Program-made: the position numbers and the translations under genes
Shown here: piece by piece, positions 34,474-43,546 of the stretch
Position numbering within the stretch: position 1 is the stretch's first letter
Layout of the letters: each line of letters starts with the position of its first letter
Notes under the pieces: generated by a model
What the model was told of the DNA's origin: nothing
Seen by the model: only the letters and a program-made list of their open reading frames with translations
The model's database searches: none
Source: a bacterium
GTDB taxonomy: Bacteria > Orphanbacterota > Orphanbacteria > Orphanbacterales > Orphanbacteraceae
DNA: 64,000 nt
Assembly: GCA_025782575.1 (NCBI GenBank)
Contig: JALGYY010000035.1
Coordinates: 404,670 to 468,669 of the forward strand
Direction of reading: 5' to 3'

Positions 34474-35961
34474 ATGTTACGACGGCAGGATTTTCTTTTC
34501 CTGTTTCTCACTTTTGCCGCTCTCTATCTAGCCACATCCGGTGGGCGATTATACGTCAACGATTCCTATATCAAGCTACAGACCGCGCGCGCACTTGTTG
34601 ACCGCGGCTCTCTCTCGATTCGCGCACACGGGCAGCTTACGGTCGTCTCGCCGAAAGACGGTCAGTCGTATGCGAAATTCGCCATTCTCCACTCCCTTCT
34701 CTTTGCCCCGGCCTGTGCGGCAGGTGGATGGATGTTATCCGCGGGATGGATTGACGCGGCCGAACGCCCCTATGTCGATGGAACGCTGGCGAGTCTCTGG
34801 AGCCCCCTCCTCGCCGCACTCGGTGTCGCTCTCTTTTATCTCACCGCTCGATCGGCAGGTGGCCCGAGGCGGGGGGCCCTTCTTGCTGCGATTCTGTTCG
34901 GCGCCGGGACGATGATCTGGCCATACTCGAAGAGAGGGTGGACGGAGATACCCCAACTCACGCTCCTATTGGGCGCGACATGGGCACTGCTCGACTCGCG
35001 CCGAACCCGTCCCATGGCCCGTCTCTTTCTCTCTGGAATTCTGCTCGGTGGAGTCGTCGCTCTCAGGATTACCGGCGTGGTTCTTCTCCCTCTTTTCTTC
35101 CTGGTGTTGCTCCTGCCACGCCAATGGACTCCATCCCTGTTCAAGAGACTGGCTGTCGTAGTCTGCGGCATTCTGCTCGTTGCGATCCCTCTCGTCGCGT
35201 TTGCCAATCTCTATCGATTCGGAAGCGTTCTCTCTCTCTATACGTGGAGGTCAGGAGGCTTTACGACTCCTTTCTGGAAAGGGTTGTGGGGACTGCTGGT
35301 CTCACCGGGAGAATCGTTTTTTCTCTATTCGCCTCTGATTCTCTTTGCCTGCATCGGCTATCGAAAACTGTGGCGCGCCGACATTCCCGCCGCCATTCTT
35401 TCTTTCGGTGTTCCGGTCACTCTGATATTGCTTTACTCATCATGGTGGTTTCACGCGTACACATGGGGGCCACGATTCCTGCTCCCCGCCATTCCGTTCA
35501 GCCTGCTCCCGCTCGCCTTCCTGTTTCGTGAGATTCGTCCGGCCTGGAAGCGTGGCCTCGTGGGAGCAATCGTCGTAGTCTCCGTCACTATCCAGCTCTT
35601 GGGCACTCTCTATCATCTGGGTGGGCTGGACGAACTTTCCGCCCCTCTCATTCGTGCCGGATGGCTGGCGCCGGATCGCATTGTCACGCGCGAACAGACC
35701 TGGACCGACCCGAACCTGACACGCCTCGCCTCCCACTCTCTCGTTTTCCTGGAAAATCTGGCCGATCCCTTTGACCGGAGACCGGGAGGGGCGCCGCTCG
35801 ATATCTGGCCTCGCACTCTGCGCGATCAGTTCAAGTTACCGATGGGAGTGAGTCTCGTTCTGGAATCGGCTCTAGTGATCGGGGTTCTGGCAGGAGCGAT
35901 TCGCCTGAGGAAATGCTGGCGAAGCGCACATGAAGAGGATCAGGGCGCCGGAAGAGTATAG
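34474..35961 (+). CDS. Polytopic membrane protein, putative GT-C-type glycosyltransferase
   Basis: 495 aa with about ten hydrophobic helices. The first periplasmic loop begins with NDSYIKLQTARALVDRGSLSI, a pattern like the Asp-containing loop 1 of GT39/GT-C glycosyltransferases, and includes GWTEIPQLTLLLGATWAL. It may transfer a lipid-linked sugar, but no substrate can be inferred. A strong AAGGAGGG site precedes ATG 34474. It is divergent from the regulator gene and its 3' end overlaps the pilP-like gene by 22 nt. Confidence 0.75.
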   Translation: MLRRQDFLFLFLTFAALYLATSGGRLYVNDSYIKLQTARALVDRGSLSIRAHGQLTVVSPKDGQSYAKFAILHSLLFAPACAAGGWMLSAGWIDAAERPYVDGTLASLWSPLLAALGVALFYLTARSAGGPRRGALLAAILFGAGTMIWPYSKRGWTEIPQLTLLLGATWALLDSRRTRPMARLFLSGILLGGVVALRITGVVLLPLFFLVLLLPRQWTPSLFKRLAVVVCGILLVAIPLVAFANLYRFGSVLSLYTWRSGGFTTPFWKGLWGLLVSPGESFFLYSPLILFACIGYRKLWRADIPAAILSFGVPVTLILLYSSWWFHAYTWGPRFLLPAIPFSLLPLAFLFREIRPAWKRGLVGAIVVVSVTIQLLGTLYHLGGLDELSAPLIRAGWLAPDRIVTREQTWTDPNLTRLASHSLVFLENLADPFDRRPGGAPLDIWPRTLRDQFKLPMGVSLVLESALVIGVLAGAIRLRKCWRSAHEEDQGAGRV

Positions 35962-36446
35962 ATAATCCCGTCACGTCCGATCAGGACCCACCCAACATCG
36001 ATCTGCTCGATCCGCCACCCCTGGAATGCCTCACCCCTCATGAGAGGGCCGGACCGATCTTCACCCAGTTCGATTACCACAGCGTTCTCCCCCCCACCTC
36101 TTTCAAGGACGAGCACGACGCGCGGTATCATCGCTCGCTTACCTGGAACCACGCGTGGTCTCGGCACGGGGGGGACGACCGAAGCTCCTCCTGCCCCACC
36201 AAACCGTAGAAACGGAGATCGCGTCGGCGCCTGAGAGCGACTCTCACCCGCAAGGCGGTCGATTCGTTCGCTCGCCGCGAGAGTTTCAGTTCCCGGCAGG
36301 AGCGCGCGTGAATCCACGACTCTCGCTTCCGGAAGTGAAGGAGGCTCCTCACGAAGCTCACCCACAACAGCAGATGCGCGAAACAGGCCGAACAGGACGG
36401 CGGGAACCAACAGGATCGCTCCGATTTTCGAGAGAGAATCGCTCAT
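35940..36446 (-). CDS. PilP/GspC-like pilus assembly or secretion protein
   Basis: 168 aa: a short cytoplasmic stretch, one TM helix (IGAILLVPAVLFGLF), a proline-rich linker (GASVVPPVPRPRVVPG) and a C-terminal HR-like domain (GRGG..NAVVIELGEDRSG, GEAFQGWRIEQIDVGWVLIG). This is the PilP/GspC arrangement that connects the inner-membrane PilN/O complex to the secretin. Start ATG 36446 overlaps the pilO stop (ATGA). Confidence 0.65.
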   Translation of the reverse strand: MSDSLSKIGAILLVPAVLFGLFRASAVVGELREEPPSLPEARVVDSRALLPGTETLAASERIDRLAGESRSQAPTRSPFLRFGGAGGASVVPPVPRPRVVPGKRAMIPRVVLVLERGGGENAVVIELGEDRSGPLMRGEAFQGWRIEQIDVGWVLIGRDGIIYTLPAP

Positions 36447-36937
36447 CCGACATTCCATTCCTTGAGAACGAGAACTGTCATGGAAAGCGAAAGCTCATCC
36501 CCATCTCCTGTCAGGGACCAGTCTTCGATCACGAAGGGCGCGACCTGTCTATCGATCCAGTCAAAGAGACTGTGTACTTCGGTCAGGTTCATTTTCACTG
36601 TCAGCATATAACGGTTACCTGAACGATCGACTGTCCGTTCCCAATTGATCTCACTTTCGGAAGCCCGCGACAACGCCGGTTCCCATCGATCACGGGGATC
36701 GTAGTCGTCCAGAATGCTCTCCGGCCGGGACGGTTCGGCGATTGCCAGGTAGTCACCAGCTTCGATCAATAATTTCCGGGCAGCTTGTAAATGACCCGCC
36801 CGCCTGTCGAGATCATCGGCCGCAGCCGTCAGAGTAGCGCCCCGCCCGCCCGGTTGATCCCCTAACAGGATGCCGCTCACCAGAAACACCAATACAAGAA
36901 ACGGTCCGGCTGCCAGGGGAAGCATCCTCCGCATCAT
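36443..36937 (-). CDS. pilO: PilO/GspM-like pilus assembly protein
   Basis: 164 aa with an N-terminal TM helix (LAAGPFLVLVFLVSGILL), a coiled coil and a C-terminal ferredoxin-like domain (NRYMLTVKMNLTEVHSLFDWI). Such PilO proteins form heterodimers with PilN and connect to PilM. Its start overlaps the pilN stop (cgATGATG / TGA). The family assignment rests on order and topology because sequence is poorly conserved. Confidence 0.7.
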   Translation of the reverse strand: MMRRMLPLAAGPFLVLVFLVSGILLGDQPGGRGATLTAAADDLDRRAGHLQAARKLLIEAGDYLAIAEPSRPESILDDYDPRDRWEPALSRASESEINWERTVDRSGNRYMLTVKMNLTEVHSLFDWIDRQVAPFVIEDWSLTGDGDELSLSMTVLVLKEWNVG

Positions 36938-37452
36938 CGACTCGCCATCCTCCCGGACAAACGGATCTGGTAGCGATCGTCCTCCCGATTTTCAATCGTT
37001 CCAAAAGGGAAATCCTCATGGACGAACTGTAGCCCGCTCAAGGACTCGAGCAGACCCTCGGGCGTTTCTGTCCCCCGGACAATACGTGCACTGATCAGAA
37101 CTTCGCCTACCTCTCGATTGTAGTCGATCGACTCCAAGTCGTGGCCGTCCGGAAACGCGGAAGTCAACTCCGTAAGAAAGGGAGCCCAGAGAGACCGGTG
37201 CGCCCGTGCGGCCACGACGGAAAGCCGGCCCTCGAGAGCCCGTCCGACCGAGCCTTCCTGGTACGCCAGATTCGCTTCCCGATCGACGAGCGCCGCAAGG
37301 ACATCCTGCGATCGCCATCCGATCCAGGTGAGACCGGCGGCGTAGATCACAAACGACAAAATCCCGACCAGCAGGCATATTCTGGTAAGAGTCGGGAGCC
37401 AGTCTTCCGATTCTTCGACGGATGATACTCGCAGGAAGTCGATGTCATACAC
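36934..37452 (-). CDS. pilN: PilN-like pilus assembly protein
   Basis: 172 aa: N-terminal VYDIDFLRV (in the position of the PilM-binding INLLP motif), one TM helix (ICLLVGILSFVIYAAGL), a coiled coil and a C-terminal domain with LESIDYNREVGEVLISARIV. GTG 37452 is chosen because it has TGGGAG about 8 nt upstream and begins at the PilN motif; a further GTG at 37467 would overlap pilM more. It is 2 nt downstream of pilM. Confidence 0.72.
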   Translation of the reverse strand: MYDIDFLRVSSVEESEDWLPTLTRICLLVGILSFVIYAAGLTWIGWRSQDVLAALVDREANLAYQEGSVGRALEGRLSVVAARAHRSLWAPFLTELTSAFPDGHDLESIDYNREVGEVLISARIVRGTETPEGLLESLSGLQFVHEDFPFGTIENREDDRYQIRLSGRMASR

Positions 37453-37454
37453 GA

Positions 37455-38510
37455 TCAGGACTCCCACCAGCGTGTGAGCCCGGCGGCAACGAGAAACTGG
37501 GGACCGATTTCGCTCAGCAGATCTTTTTTCCGCTCCGGCCAGCTGTCCGGGAGGTCAAAGATCTCGAACGGGTCGATCAGATGGACAGGCAGGGCGAGCC
37601 GGCTTTGAAGCACCGAGTCGATGCCATGGATGAGCGCCCCGCCGCCGGCAAGATAGAGCCGCCTCACCGGGCCGTTTCGAATTCTGTATTCGTTCAGACA
37701 GGAAGAGACTTCCTCGGCAAGCTGATCGAGAGTGTGACGGAGAAGTTGTGGAAGTGCCGCGGTTCGTTCCCGCCACTCGGGCCGGAGCTTGGCGAGCGCC
37801 ACATCCGCCCGTTTCACGCTGTCAGCCTCTCCCCGGGAGAGACCGCACCGCACAACCAGTTCCTGTGTAAAACTCGCTCCGCCGACATGAATGGAACGAA
37901 CGAAAAGCGGTCCCCCCTCCCGCGCGAGAGCGATCCAGCTTCCTGTAGCTCCAACCTCCAACAGACCCCAGCAGGATCCGTCTCTCGTTTCGGTTCTGCT
38001 GTGAATCAGATGGTTGACAGCGGCAAGAGGCGCCGGTTCTACGCGACGAAGCCTTACCCCCGACTCCTGCAAACGGTCCCGATAGCGTTCCGCCGCGCCC
38101 GTCGGCGCCAGGACGACCAGCACCGACATGCGATGTTGATCGCGATCCCGACCGACGATCTGATGGGCGACAGTCATCTCCGTCCCCGCTGCCGCAGGCA
38201 CATGTCTCCGAATTTCAAATGGGAGTGTCGATCGAAGTTCCGACTCGTTCTGATAGGGAAGTTCGAGATGCCGGATATGCACCTCTCTGCTTGGGATCGA
38301 ACAGTGAATCCTGTTCTTGCCCCCGCCGAACCCCAGTTCACGGAGGAGAGGCCCGAGCTGGCCGGCGTGGGAAACGCTCTTCAGCGAGAAGTCACAGAGG
38401 CGCGGATGGGTGCCACCTATCCGAACCCGGATCGCTTTGGCGGTATCACCCGCCCAATCCAGGCCGATTATCGTTCGCCTCTTACCCCACATACCTCCCG
38501 CCGGTGTCAT
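37455..38510 (-). CDS. pilM: PilM-like actin-fold pilus assembly protein
   Basis: 351 aa of the actin-like ATPase fold: TIIGLDWAGDTAKAIRVRIG (phosphate 1), PYQNESELRSTLPFEIRRHV, GLLEVGATGSWIALAREGGP (phosphate 2), VGGASFTQELVV and YLAGGGALIHGIDSVL. PilM binds PilN on the cytoplasmic side of type IV pilus assembly. ATG 38510 follows GTGAGGACC; ATG 38492 has its GGGAGGT too close to the codon. It begins a four-gene operon pilM-N-O-P-like; no pilQ secretin follows. Confidence 0.82.
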   Translation of the reverse strand: MTPAGGMWGKRRTIIGLDWAGDTAKAIRVRIGGTHPRLCDFSLKSVSHAGQLGPLLRELGFGGGKNRIHCSIPSREVHIRHLELPYQNESELRSTLPFEIRRHVPAAAGTEMTVAHQIVGRDRDQHRMSVLVVLAPTGAAERYRDRLQESGVRLRRVEPAPLAAVNHLIHSRTETRDGSCWGLLEVGATGSWIALAREGGPLFVRSIHVGGASFTQELVVRCGLSRGEADSVKRADVALAKLRPEWRERTAALPQLLRHTLDQLAEEVSSCLNEYRIRNGPVRRLYLAGGGALIHGIDSVLQSRLALPVHLIDPFEIFDLPDSWPERKKDLLSEIGPQFLVAAGLTRWWES

Positions 38511-39136
38511 GGTCCTCACGATTGTTATACCGCAGGTAGATAGGCAAACCAAGGGGAAAGGCGCCGACGCGCCTGACAGAAAAAGAAAAGGCCGCCTTCC
38601 CGCCGTGATTCCATAGGGGGGTGGAGGTGCGGACGTCCACCTCCGCGCACGGAGTCCAAACGGTCAAGCGGCTCTTTTATTGTAGACCAGAATCGCCACG
38701 AATGCACGCACTCCCCGCAAGATCCGGGGGGGGCGGGGACAGCCAGGGGTCAGGGGGTGAACCGTGCGATTCCGCCATCCCCCCCAGCGGAAAACTCCCC
38801 GCCCTTCCCTGTCTCTTGTCACCAATCAAGTGGTCGATTCTATCGTTTCTAAAATCAACGAGTTACCCTGAATCTCTCAAGTCAATCGAGGGTAACCGCC
38901 TCTCAAGACTGTCCTCGAAAAGACAATCCGAAAAGGGATCGCCATTCTAGGAACGGGGCCGATGTCTGTCAACATAAAAGGAGAGATATTAGAGGAATTC
39001 CTCCTAATTCATTTTGTTGCATATAGTTACATCGGATACCCTCGAATGGCCATTTAGGGGACCGCCACGTCGATCCGATCATGGGCGGACTGATCGAAAG
39101 GGGACTCTACCGACATCCTCTGGCGGAGAGAGAAGA
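38511..39136. other. Long intergenic region with three inverted repeats
   Basis: 626 bp between pilM and tRNA-Arg. It contains a GGAGGTG/CACCTCC stem-loop (38621-38646, extendable by two pairs), an 8-bp inverted repeat GTTACCCT/AGGGTAAC (38862-38896) and an imperfect palindrome around GAGGAATTCCTC (38988-39008). Short open frames here look non-coding. Likely the pilM promoter and regulatory sites; some of the region may encode an unrecognised RNA. Confidence 0.5.
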
Positions 39137-39212
39137 TGGTACGCCCGAGAGGATTCGAACCTCCGACACCTGGCTCCGGAGGCCAGTGCTCTATCCACTG
39201 AGCTACGGGCGC
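39137..39212 (-). tRNA. tRNA-Arg, anticodon CCG
   Basis: A 76-nt cloverleaf on the minus strand: acceptor GCGCCCG...CGGGCGT (with a G-T end pair), D arm, anticodon stem CTGGC/GCCAG with loop CTCCGGA, T arm GGTTCGAATCC and an encoded CCA tail. The anticodon CCG reads the Arg codon CGG. It is directly downstream of trpB. Confidence 0.95.
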
Positions 39213-39295
39213 ATCATGGACAAGTCATCGGGAGTATAGTGGATTCGCCCCGGCACTCCAATCGCTTTTCCAACCCTCTATTGCCGAACTCTGAG

Positions 39296-40489
39296 TCAAG
39301 CGCCATTCTCATCGAGCGCGGCGACCGCCATCACATCTTTATCCCCCCTGCCGGAGAGATTGACAATAATCGTCTGTCGGCGGCTCATTCGGGGAGCGAC
39401 CCTTCGCACATAGGCGATCGCGTGGGCGGATTCGAGGGCGGGTACGATCCCCTCGGTGCGGCTCAAATAATAGAAAGCGTCGAGTGCGGCCTTGTCTCCC
39501 ACCGAGGTGTAGGAGACGCGATCGATCGATCTTAGATAGCTGTGTTCGGGGCCGATCGCCGCATAATCGAGCCCGGCTGAAACGGAGTGAGTCGGAGCGA
39601 TCTGGCCGTTCCGGTCGTGTAAAACATAGGTGCGGGTTCCTTGAAGAACGCCGAGCGATCCGCCGGAAAAGCGGGCAGCATGATTTCCGAGCTTTCGGCC
39701 GGTCCCGCCGGCCTCGACTCCCACCATGTCGACTTTTTTGTCGTTCAGGAACGCCGTAAAGAGACCGATCGCGTTCGACCCTCCCCCGACACAGGCGATC
39801 AGCAGATCGGGGAGCTTTCCCTCTTTGCTGAGCACCTGCCGGCGCGCTTCTTTTCCGATGATCTTCTGAAAATCACGAACCATGACCGGGTAGGGATGGG
39901 GACCGAGAACCGACCCCAGCAGATAGTGCGTGGTCCGTATGTTGGTGACCCAGTCCCGCATCGCTTCGTTGATCGCGTCTTTGAGAGTCTTCGATCCGGA
40001 ATCAACAGGCACCACACGGGCACCGAGCATCTTCATGCGAAAAACATTCAGCGCCTGCCGGACAGTGTCCTCCACGCCCATGTATACAACGCAATCCTGG
40101 CCGAAAAGCGCGGCGGCGGTCGCTGTAGCGACTCCATGCTGCCCGGCACCCGTTTCGGCGATGATTCGTTTCTTCCCCATTTTGCGGGCGAGCAGTGCCT
40201 GGCCTATGCAATTGTTGATCTTGTGGGCGCCCGTATGATTCAGATCTTCTCGCTTCAAGTAGATACGGGCGCCTCCCAGATCGGCGGTCATGCGCTCGGC
40301 GAAATAGAGCGGTGACGGGCGGCCGCAATATTCTGAAAGGTAGTACTCGTATTGTTTCCGGAATTCCGGATCCCGGATCACCTGCTTGTACGCCCGCTCC
40401 AGTTCAAGAAGCGCCGGCATCACAGTCTCGGGAACGAATCGGCCGCCGAACTCTCCGAAATATCCCGCACGATCCGGGCCGCTCTTCAT
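39296..40489 (-). CDS. trpB: Tryptophan synthase beta chain
   Basis: A 397-aa PLP enzyme that joins indole and serine to make tryptophan. The TrpB1 signature includes [12 protein letters not shown], the PLP lysine in [31 protein letters not shown] and LSGRGDKD. Its ATG overlaps the trpF stop. No trpA follows in this window, although TrpB is normally activated by TrpA. Ordinary length; no sign of decay. Confidence 0.97.
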   Translation of the reverse strand: MKSGPDRAGYFGEFGGRFVPETVMPALLELERAYKQVIRDPEFRKQYEYYLSEYCGRPSPLYFAERMTADLGGARIYLKREDLNHTGAHKINNCIGQALLARKMGKKRIIAETGAGQHGVATATAAALFGQDCVVYMGVEDTVRQALNVFRMKMLGARVVPVDSGSKTLKDAINEAMRDWVTNIRTTHYLLGSVLGPHPYPVMVRDFQKIIGKEARRQVLSKEGKLPDLLIACVGGGSNAIGLFTAFLNDKKVDMVGVEAGGTGRKLGNHAARFSGGSLGVLQGTRTYVLHDRNGQIAPTHSVSAGLDYAAIGPEHSYLRSIDRVSYTSVGDKAALDAFYYLSRTEGIVPALESAHAIAYVRRVAPRMSRRQTIIVNLSGRGDKDVMAVAALDENGA

Positions 40490-41121
40490 CGTTCCTCCCC
40501 CCTCTCCGAAAACGCCGCCCTGGCGCGCTCGATGAACTCCCGAACCAGCCGGGGATCTTTGAATCCGGGCGAAGCCTCCACACCGGTGGATACGTCCACG
40601 CCATCCGGTGCGGCCACACGAATGGCCTCTGTTACATTATCAGGCGAGAGCCCGCCAGCCAGTAGAAACGGCCTGGGCGGTTCGGTTTCCTGCAGAATCT
40701 CCCATCGAAACGACCTGCCCGTTCCCCCTCGCTTGTGTCGATCCCGGGTGTCGAAGAGCCAGAAGTCAGCAGGAAAAGCGGCCGTCCCCTCGAGATCTCC
40801 CGTCTTTTCGATCCCGAACGCACGGATAACGGGCAAGCCGATCGTCTTTTTGTGGGAAGAAGTCTCCTCACCGTGGAGCTGAACAATCGAAAACCGGGCA
40901 AGGTGCGCGATTTCACGAACGACCGCCGGGTCTTCATTCACGAACACACCGACAGCCTGCGTGGATGAGCCGTCAAGAAGGCGAACAAGTTCCGCCGCTC
41001 GATCCGGTTCGATCCGTCGAGGACTCGGCGCGAGAACAAATCCAGCAAAATCCGCCCCACCATCCCTCACGACTTTCACATCTTCTTCGCGGGTTAGCCC
41101 GCAGATCTTGATCAGACTCAT
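40486..41121 (-). CDS. trpF: Phosphoribosylanthranilate isomerase
   Basis: A 211-aa (beta/alpha)8 enzyme that isomerises phosphoribosylanthranilate to the carboxyphenylamino deoxyribulose phosphate. It begins with [10 protein letters not shown] (catalytic Cys), followed by [27 protein letters not shown] and the phosphate loop [10 protein letters not shown] and DVSTGVE. Start and stop overlap trpC and trpB by 4 nt each (ATGA). Confidence 0.96.
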   Translation of the reverse strand: MSLIKICGLTREEDVKVVRDGGADFAGFVLAPSPRRIEPDRAAELVRLLDGSSTQAVGVFVNEDPAVVREIAHLARFSIVQLHGEETSSHKKTIGLPVIRAFGIEKTGDLEGTAAFPADFWLFDTRDRHKRGGTGRSFRWEILQETEPPRPFLLAGGLSPDNVTEAIRVAAPDGVDVSTGVEASPGFKDPRLVREFIERARAAFSERGEER

Positions 41122-41900
41122 GCCCCTTCGCCCATCAGCTCCCGCACTCCGATAGCCGGATCCGGATAACGCAACAATGTCTCCCCGATCAGAATAGCGT
41201 GGAAACCCAGCCGCTCGAGTTCCACGACGTTCTCTCTTGTCCGAATCCCGCTCTCGCTCACGCGGATCACATCGTCCGGAAGCTCAGAGCCTAATTCGAA
41301 TGAGGTTTCGAGCGTGACCTCGAACGTCGAAAGATTCCGGTTATTGATGCCGATGATCTTCGCTCCCGCGTCAACGGCCGCCTCCAGTTCTTTGCCGTCG
41401 TGAATCTCGACGAGTCCGTCGAGACCATACTCGGCGCCCATCTCGATATACTCGCTCATCTGGCTACGGGAGAGAATGGCCGCGATCAAGAGAAACGCAT
41501 CGGCCCCGGCGGCGGCGGTTTCGGCGACCTGGTACTCATCGATCACGAAATCTTTTCGGAGAATCGGCTCCGGACAGGAATTTCGCGCGAGGCGAAGATA
41601 GTCGAGAGAACCTTGAAAGAAGCGCTCATCCGTGAGTACGGAAATCGCTGCTGCGCCTCCTTTGTCGTATGACTTTGCGATCTCCGCGACATCAAAATCA
41701 TCCCGGATCATGCCGACCGATGGTGAGGCCTTCTTGATTTCCGCGATCAGAGAAAGGGAATCGGTTTGAAGGGCGCCGATAAAAGACCGCCCCGCCCATT
41801 CTCGATCCATGGCCCGTCTGCGCATTTCGTCGAAGGAACAGGCGCTCTTCCGCGAGACGAGTTCTTCCCGCTTCGCCCGGACGATCTCATCTAGAATCAT
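41118..41900 (-). CDS. trpC: Indole-3-glycerol phosphate synthase
   Basis: A 260-aa single-domain TIM-barrel enzyme converting the TrpF product to indole-glycerol phosphate. Motifs: LIAEIKKASPS, ISVLTDERFFQGS, ILRKDFVIDEYQV, DAFLLIAAIL, GINNRNL and VSESGI. Stand-alone rather than fused to TrpF. It lies 9 nt after trpD. Confidence 0.97.
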   Translation of the reverse strand: MILDEIVRAKREELVSRKSACSFDEMRRRAMDREWAGRSFIGALQTDSLSLIAEIKKASPSVGMIRDDFDVAEIAKSYDKGGAAAISVLTDERFFQGSLDYLRLARNSCPEPILRKDFVIDEYQVAETAAAGADAFLLIAAILSRSQMSEYIEMGAEYGLDGLVEIHDGKELEAAVDAGAKIIGINNRNLSTFEVTLETSFELGSELPDDVIRVSESGIRTRENVVELERLGFHAILIGETLLRYPDPAIGVRELMGEGA

Positions 41901-41909
41901 TAAGCTCCC

Positions 41910-42974
41910 TCAGGATCCCGGGAGGAGGTCGCCCGGACCTTTGCCGAACGATCGCAGGAACTCCAGACGGTCGCGAGCCGCGCCGGTATCGATCGCGTCG
42001 GCCGCGCAAGCCGTCCCCTCGGGCAGGCTGGTCACTTTGCCACAGATATAAAGCGCGGCAGAAGCGTTCGCGAGGACGGTATCCCGATGGGGCCCTGGTT
42101 TTCCGTCGAGGATCTCGATCGCTATGTCGGCGTTTTTTTCGGGAGCGCCCCCCAGAATCGACTCAAACTCGATCTTCTCGAGGCCGAAGTCAGCCGGCGA
42201 TACCGTTCGCGTTTCGACCGCGCCCTCCCGCAGCTCAGAGACGATCGTGTTTCCGGTAAGCGTGATTTCGTCGGTACCGTCTTCGCCATGAACCACCCAG
42301 GCACGATCCGCTCCCAGCCTGGACAACACGCGGGCGATCGGCTCGGTGAGGTCTCTGTCGTACACACCGAGCAACTGATAGCGGGCGCCCGCCGGGTTCG
42401 TGAGCGGGCCGAGCACATTGAACATGCTTCGGACACCGATCTCCCTGCGTGGTCCGATCGCGTACTTCATCGCTTCGTGAAGCATGGGGGCGAACAGAAA
42501 CGCGATCCCCCCCTTCTCGAGGCACGCCTCGAGATCGGCGACCGAAAGCCGGATGTTGACGCCCAGGATTTCAAGGAGATCGGCGCTCCCGCACTGGCTC
42601 GAGACTGAATAGTTGCCATGTTTGGCCACGGTCAGACCAGCGCCGGCCGCAACGATCGCCGTCAAAGTAGAGATGTTGAACGTACCCTTCCGATCCCCAC
42701 CGGTTCCGCAGGTATCGAGTATCGGGCCTCCCGAAACATGGACACGCTTGGCCTTTTCACGCATGACCGAAGCGGCGCCGACAATCTCGTCGATCGACTC
42801 ACCCTTCATACGCAACCCGATCAGGAACGCGGCGATCTGGGCGTCGGTAGCGCGCCCCTCCATAATGGCGGACATCGCCCCACGTATTTCAGCCACAGAA
42901 AGGTCCGCGCGGTCGTTGATGATCTTCTTGATTGATTCGGAGAGAACGGCGTCCTTGCCCGGACCTCCGCTCAT
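41910..42974 (-). CDS. trpD: Anthranilate phosphoribosyltransferase
   Basis: A 354-aa enzyme joining anthranilate to PRPP. It has DTCGTGGDRKGTFNISTL, KHGNYSVSSQCGSADLLE and VHGEDGTDEI. The N-terminal region of about 35 residues (MSGGPGKDAVLSESIKKIIN) precedes the fold. The ATG overlaps the trpG stop (ATGA). Not fused to trpG. Confidence 0.96.
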   Translation of the reverse strand: MSGGPGKDAVLSESIKKIINDRADLSVAEIRGAMSAIMEGRATDAQIAAFLIGLRMKGESIDEIVGAASVMREKAKRVHVSGGPILDTCGTGGDRKGTFNISTLTAIVAAGAGLTVAKHGNYSVSSQCGSADLLEILGVNIRLSVADLEACLEKGGIAFLFAPMLHEAMKYAIGPRREIGVRSMFNVLGPLTNPAGARYQLLGVYDRDLTEPIARVLSRLGADRAWVVHGEDGTDEITLTGNTIVSELREGAVETRTVSPADFGLEKIEFESILGGAPEKNADIAIEILDGKPGPHRDTVLANASAALYICGKVTSLPEGTACAADAIDTGAARDRLEFLRSFGKGPGDLLPGS

Positions 42975-43537
42975 GTCACTTCGAGGAAATTGCGGAGAAT
43001 CTGCTTTCCACGCACGGTGAGAATCGATTCGGGATGGAACTGAACGCCCCAGACAGGATACTCCTTGTGGTGAAATGCCATGATTTCCTTGTCTGCAGTC
43101 CAAGCATCTTTTTCAAGACAATCAGGAAGGCTTCGTGGTTTCACGACGAGGGAATGATAGCGGGTCGCCTCGAATGGATTGTCGATTCCACGAAAGATCC
43201 CTTTGCCGTCATGAATGATATGAGACGACTTACCGTGCATGAGGTTTTTTGCGTAGCCTATTTTCCCGCCGTAAGCCTCGCCGATACACTGATGGCCCAG
43301 GCAGACGCCGAGAATGGGTATCTTGGAACCCAGAGTCTTTACGACATCAACGGAAATGCCAGCATCCCGAGGGTAGCCCGGTCCGGGAGAGATCACGATA
43401 TGATCCGGCTTCCGCCGCGCCACTCCGGTGACGGAAAGCGAGTCGTTCCGCACAACATCCACCTTCTCGCCCATCTCACCAAAATACTGGACGAGGTTGT
43501 ACGTGAAGGAATCATAGTTATCGATGACGAGAATCAT
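42971..43537 (-). CDS. trpG: Anthranilate synthase glutamine amidotransferase subunit
   Basis: 188-aa class I glutaminase supplying ammonia to TrpE. The Cys nucleophile is in GVCLGHQCI, and the catalytic His/Glu in GVQFHPESI. It begins MILVIDNYDSFTYNLVQYFG. May also serve aminodeoxychorismate synthase (PabA) because TrpG/PabA proteins are often shared. Located between trpE and trpD. Confidence 0.96.
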   Translation of the reverse strand: MILVIDNYDSFTYNLVQYFGEMGEKVDVVRNDSLSVTGVARRKPDHIVISPGPGYPRDAGISVDVVKTLGSKIPILGVCLGHQCIGEAYGGKIGYAKNLMHGKSSHIIHDGKGIFRGIDNPFEATRYHSLVVKPRSLPDCLEKDAWTADKEIMAFHHKEYPVWGVQFHPESILTVRGKQILRNFLEVT

Positions 43538-43546
43538 CGGATACTT

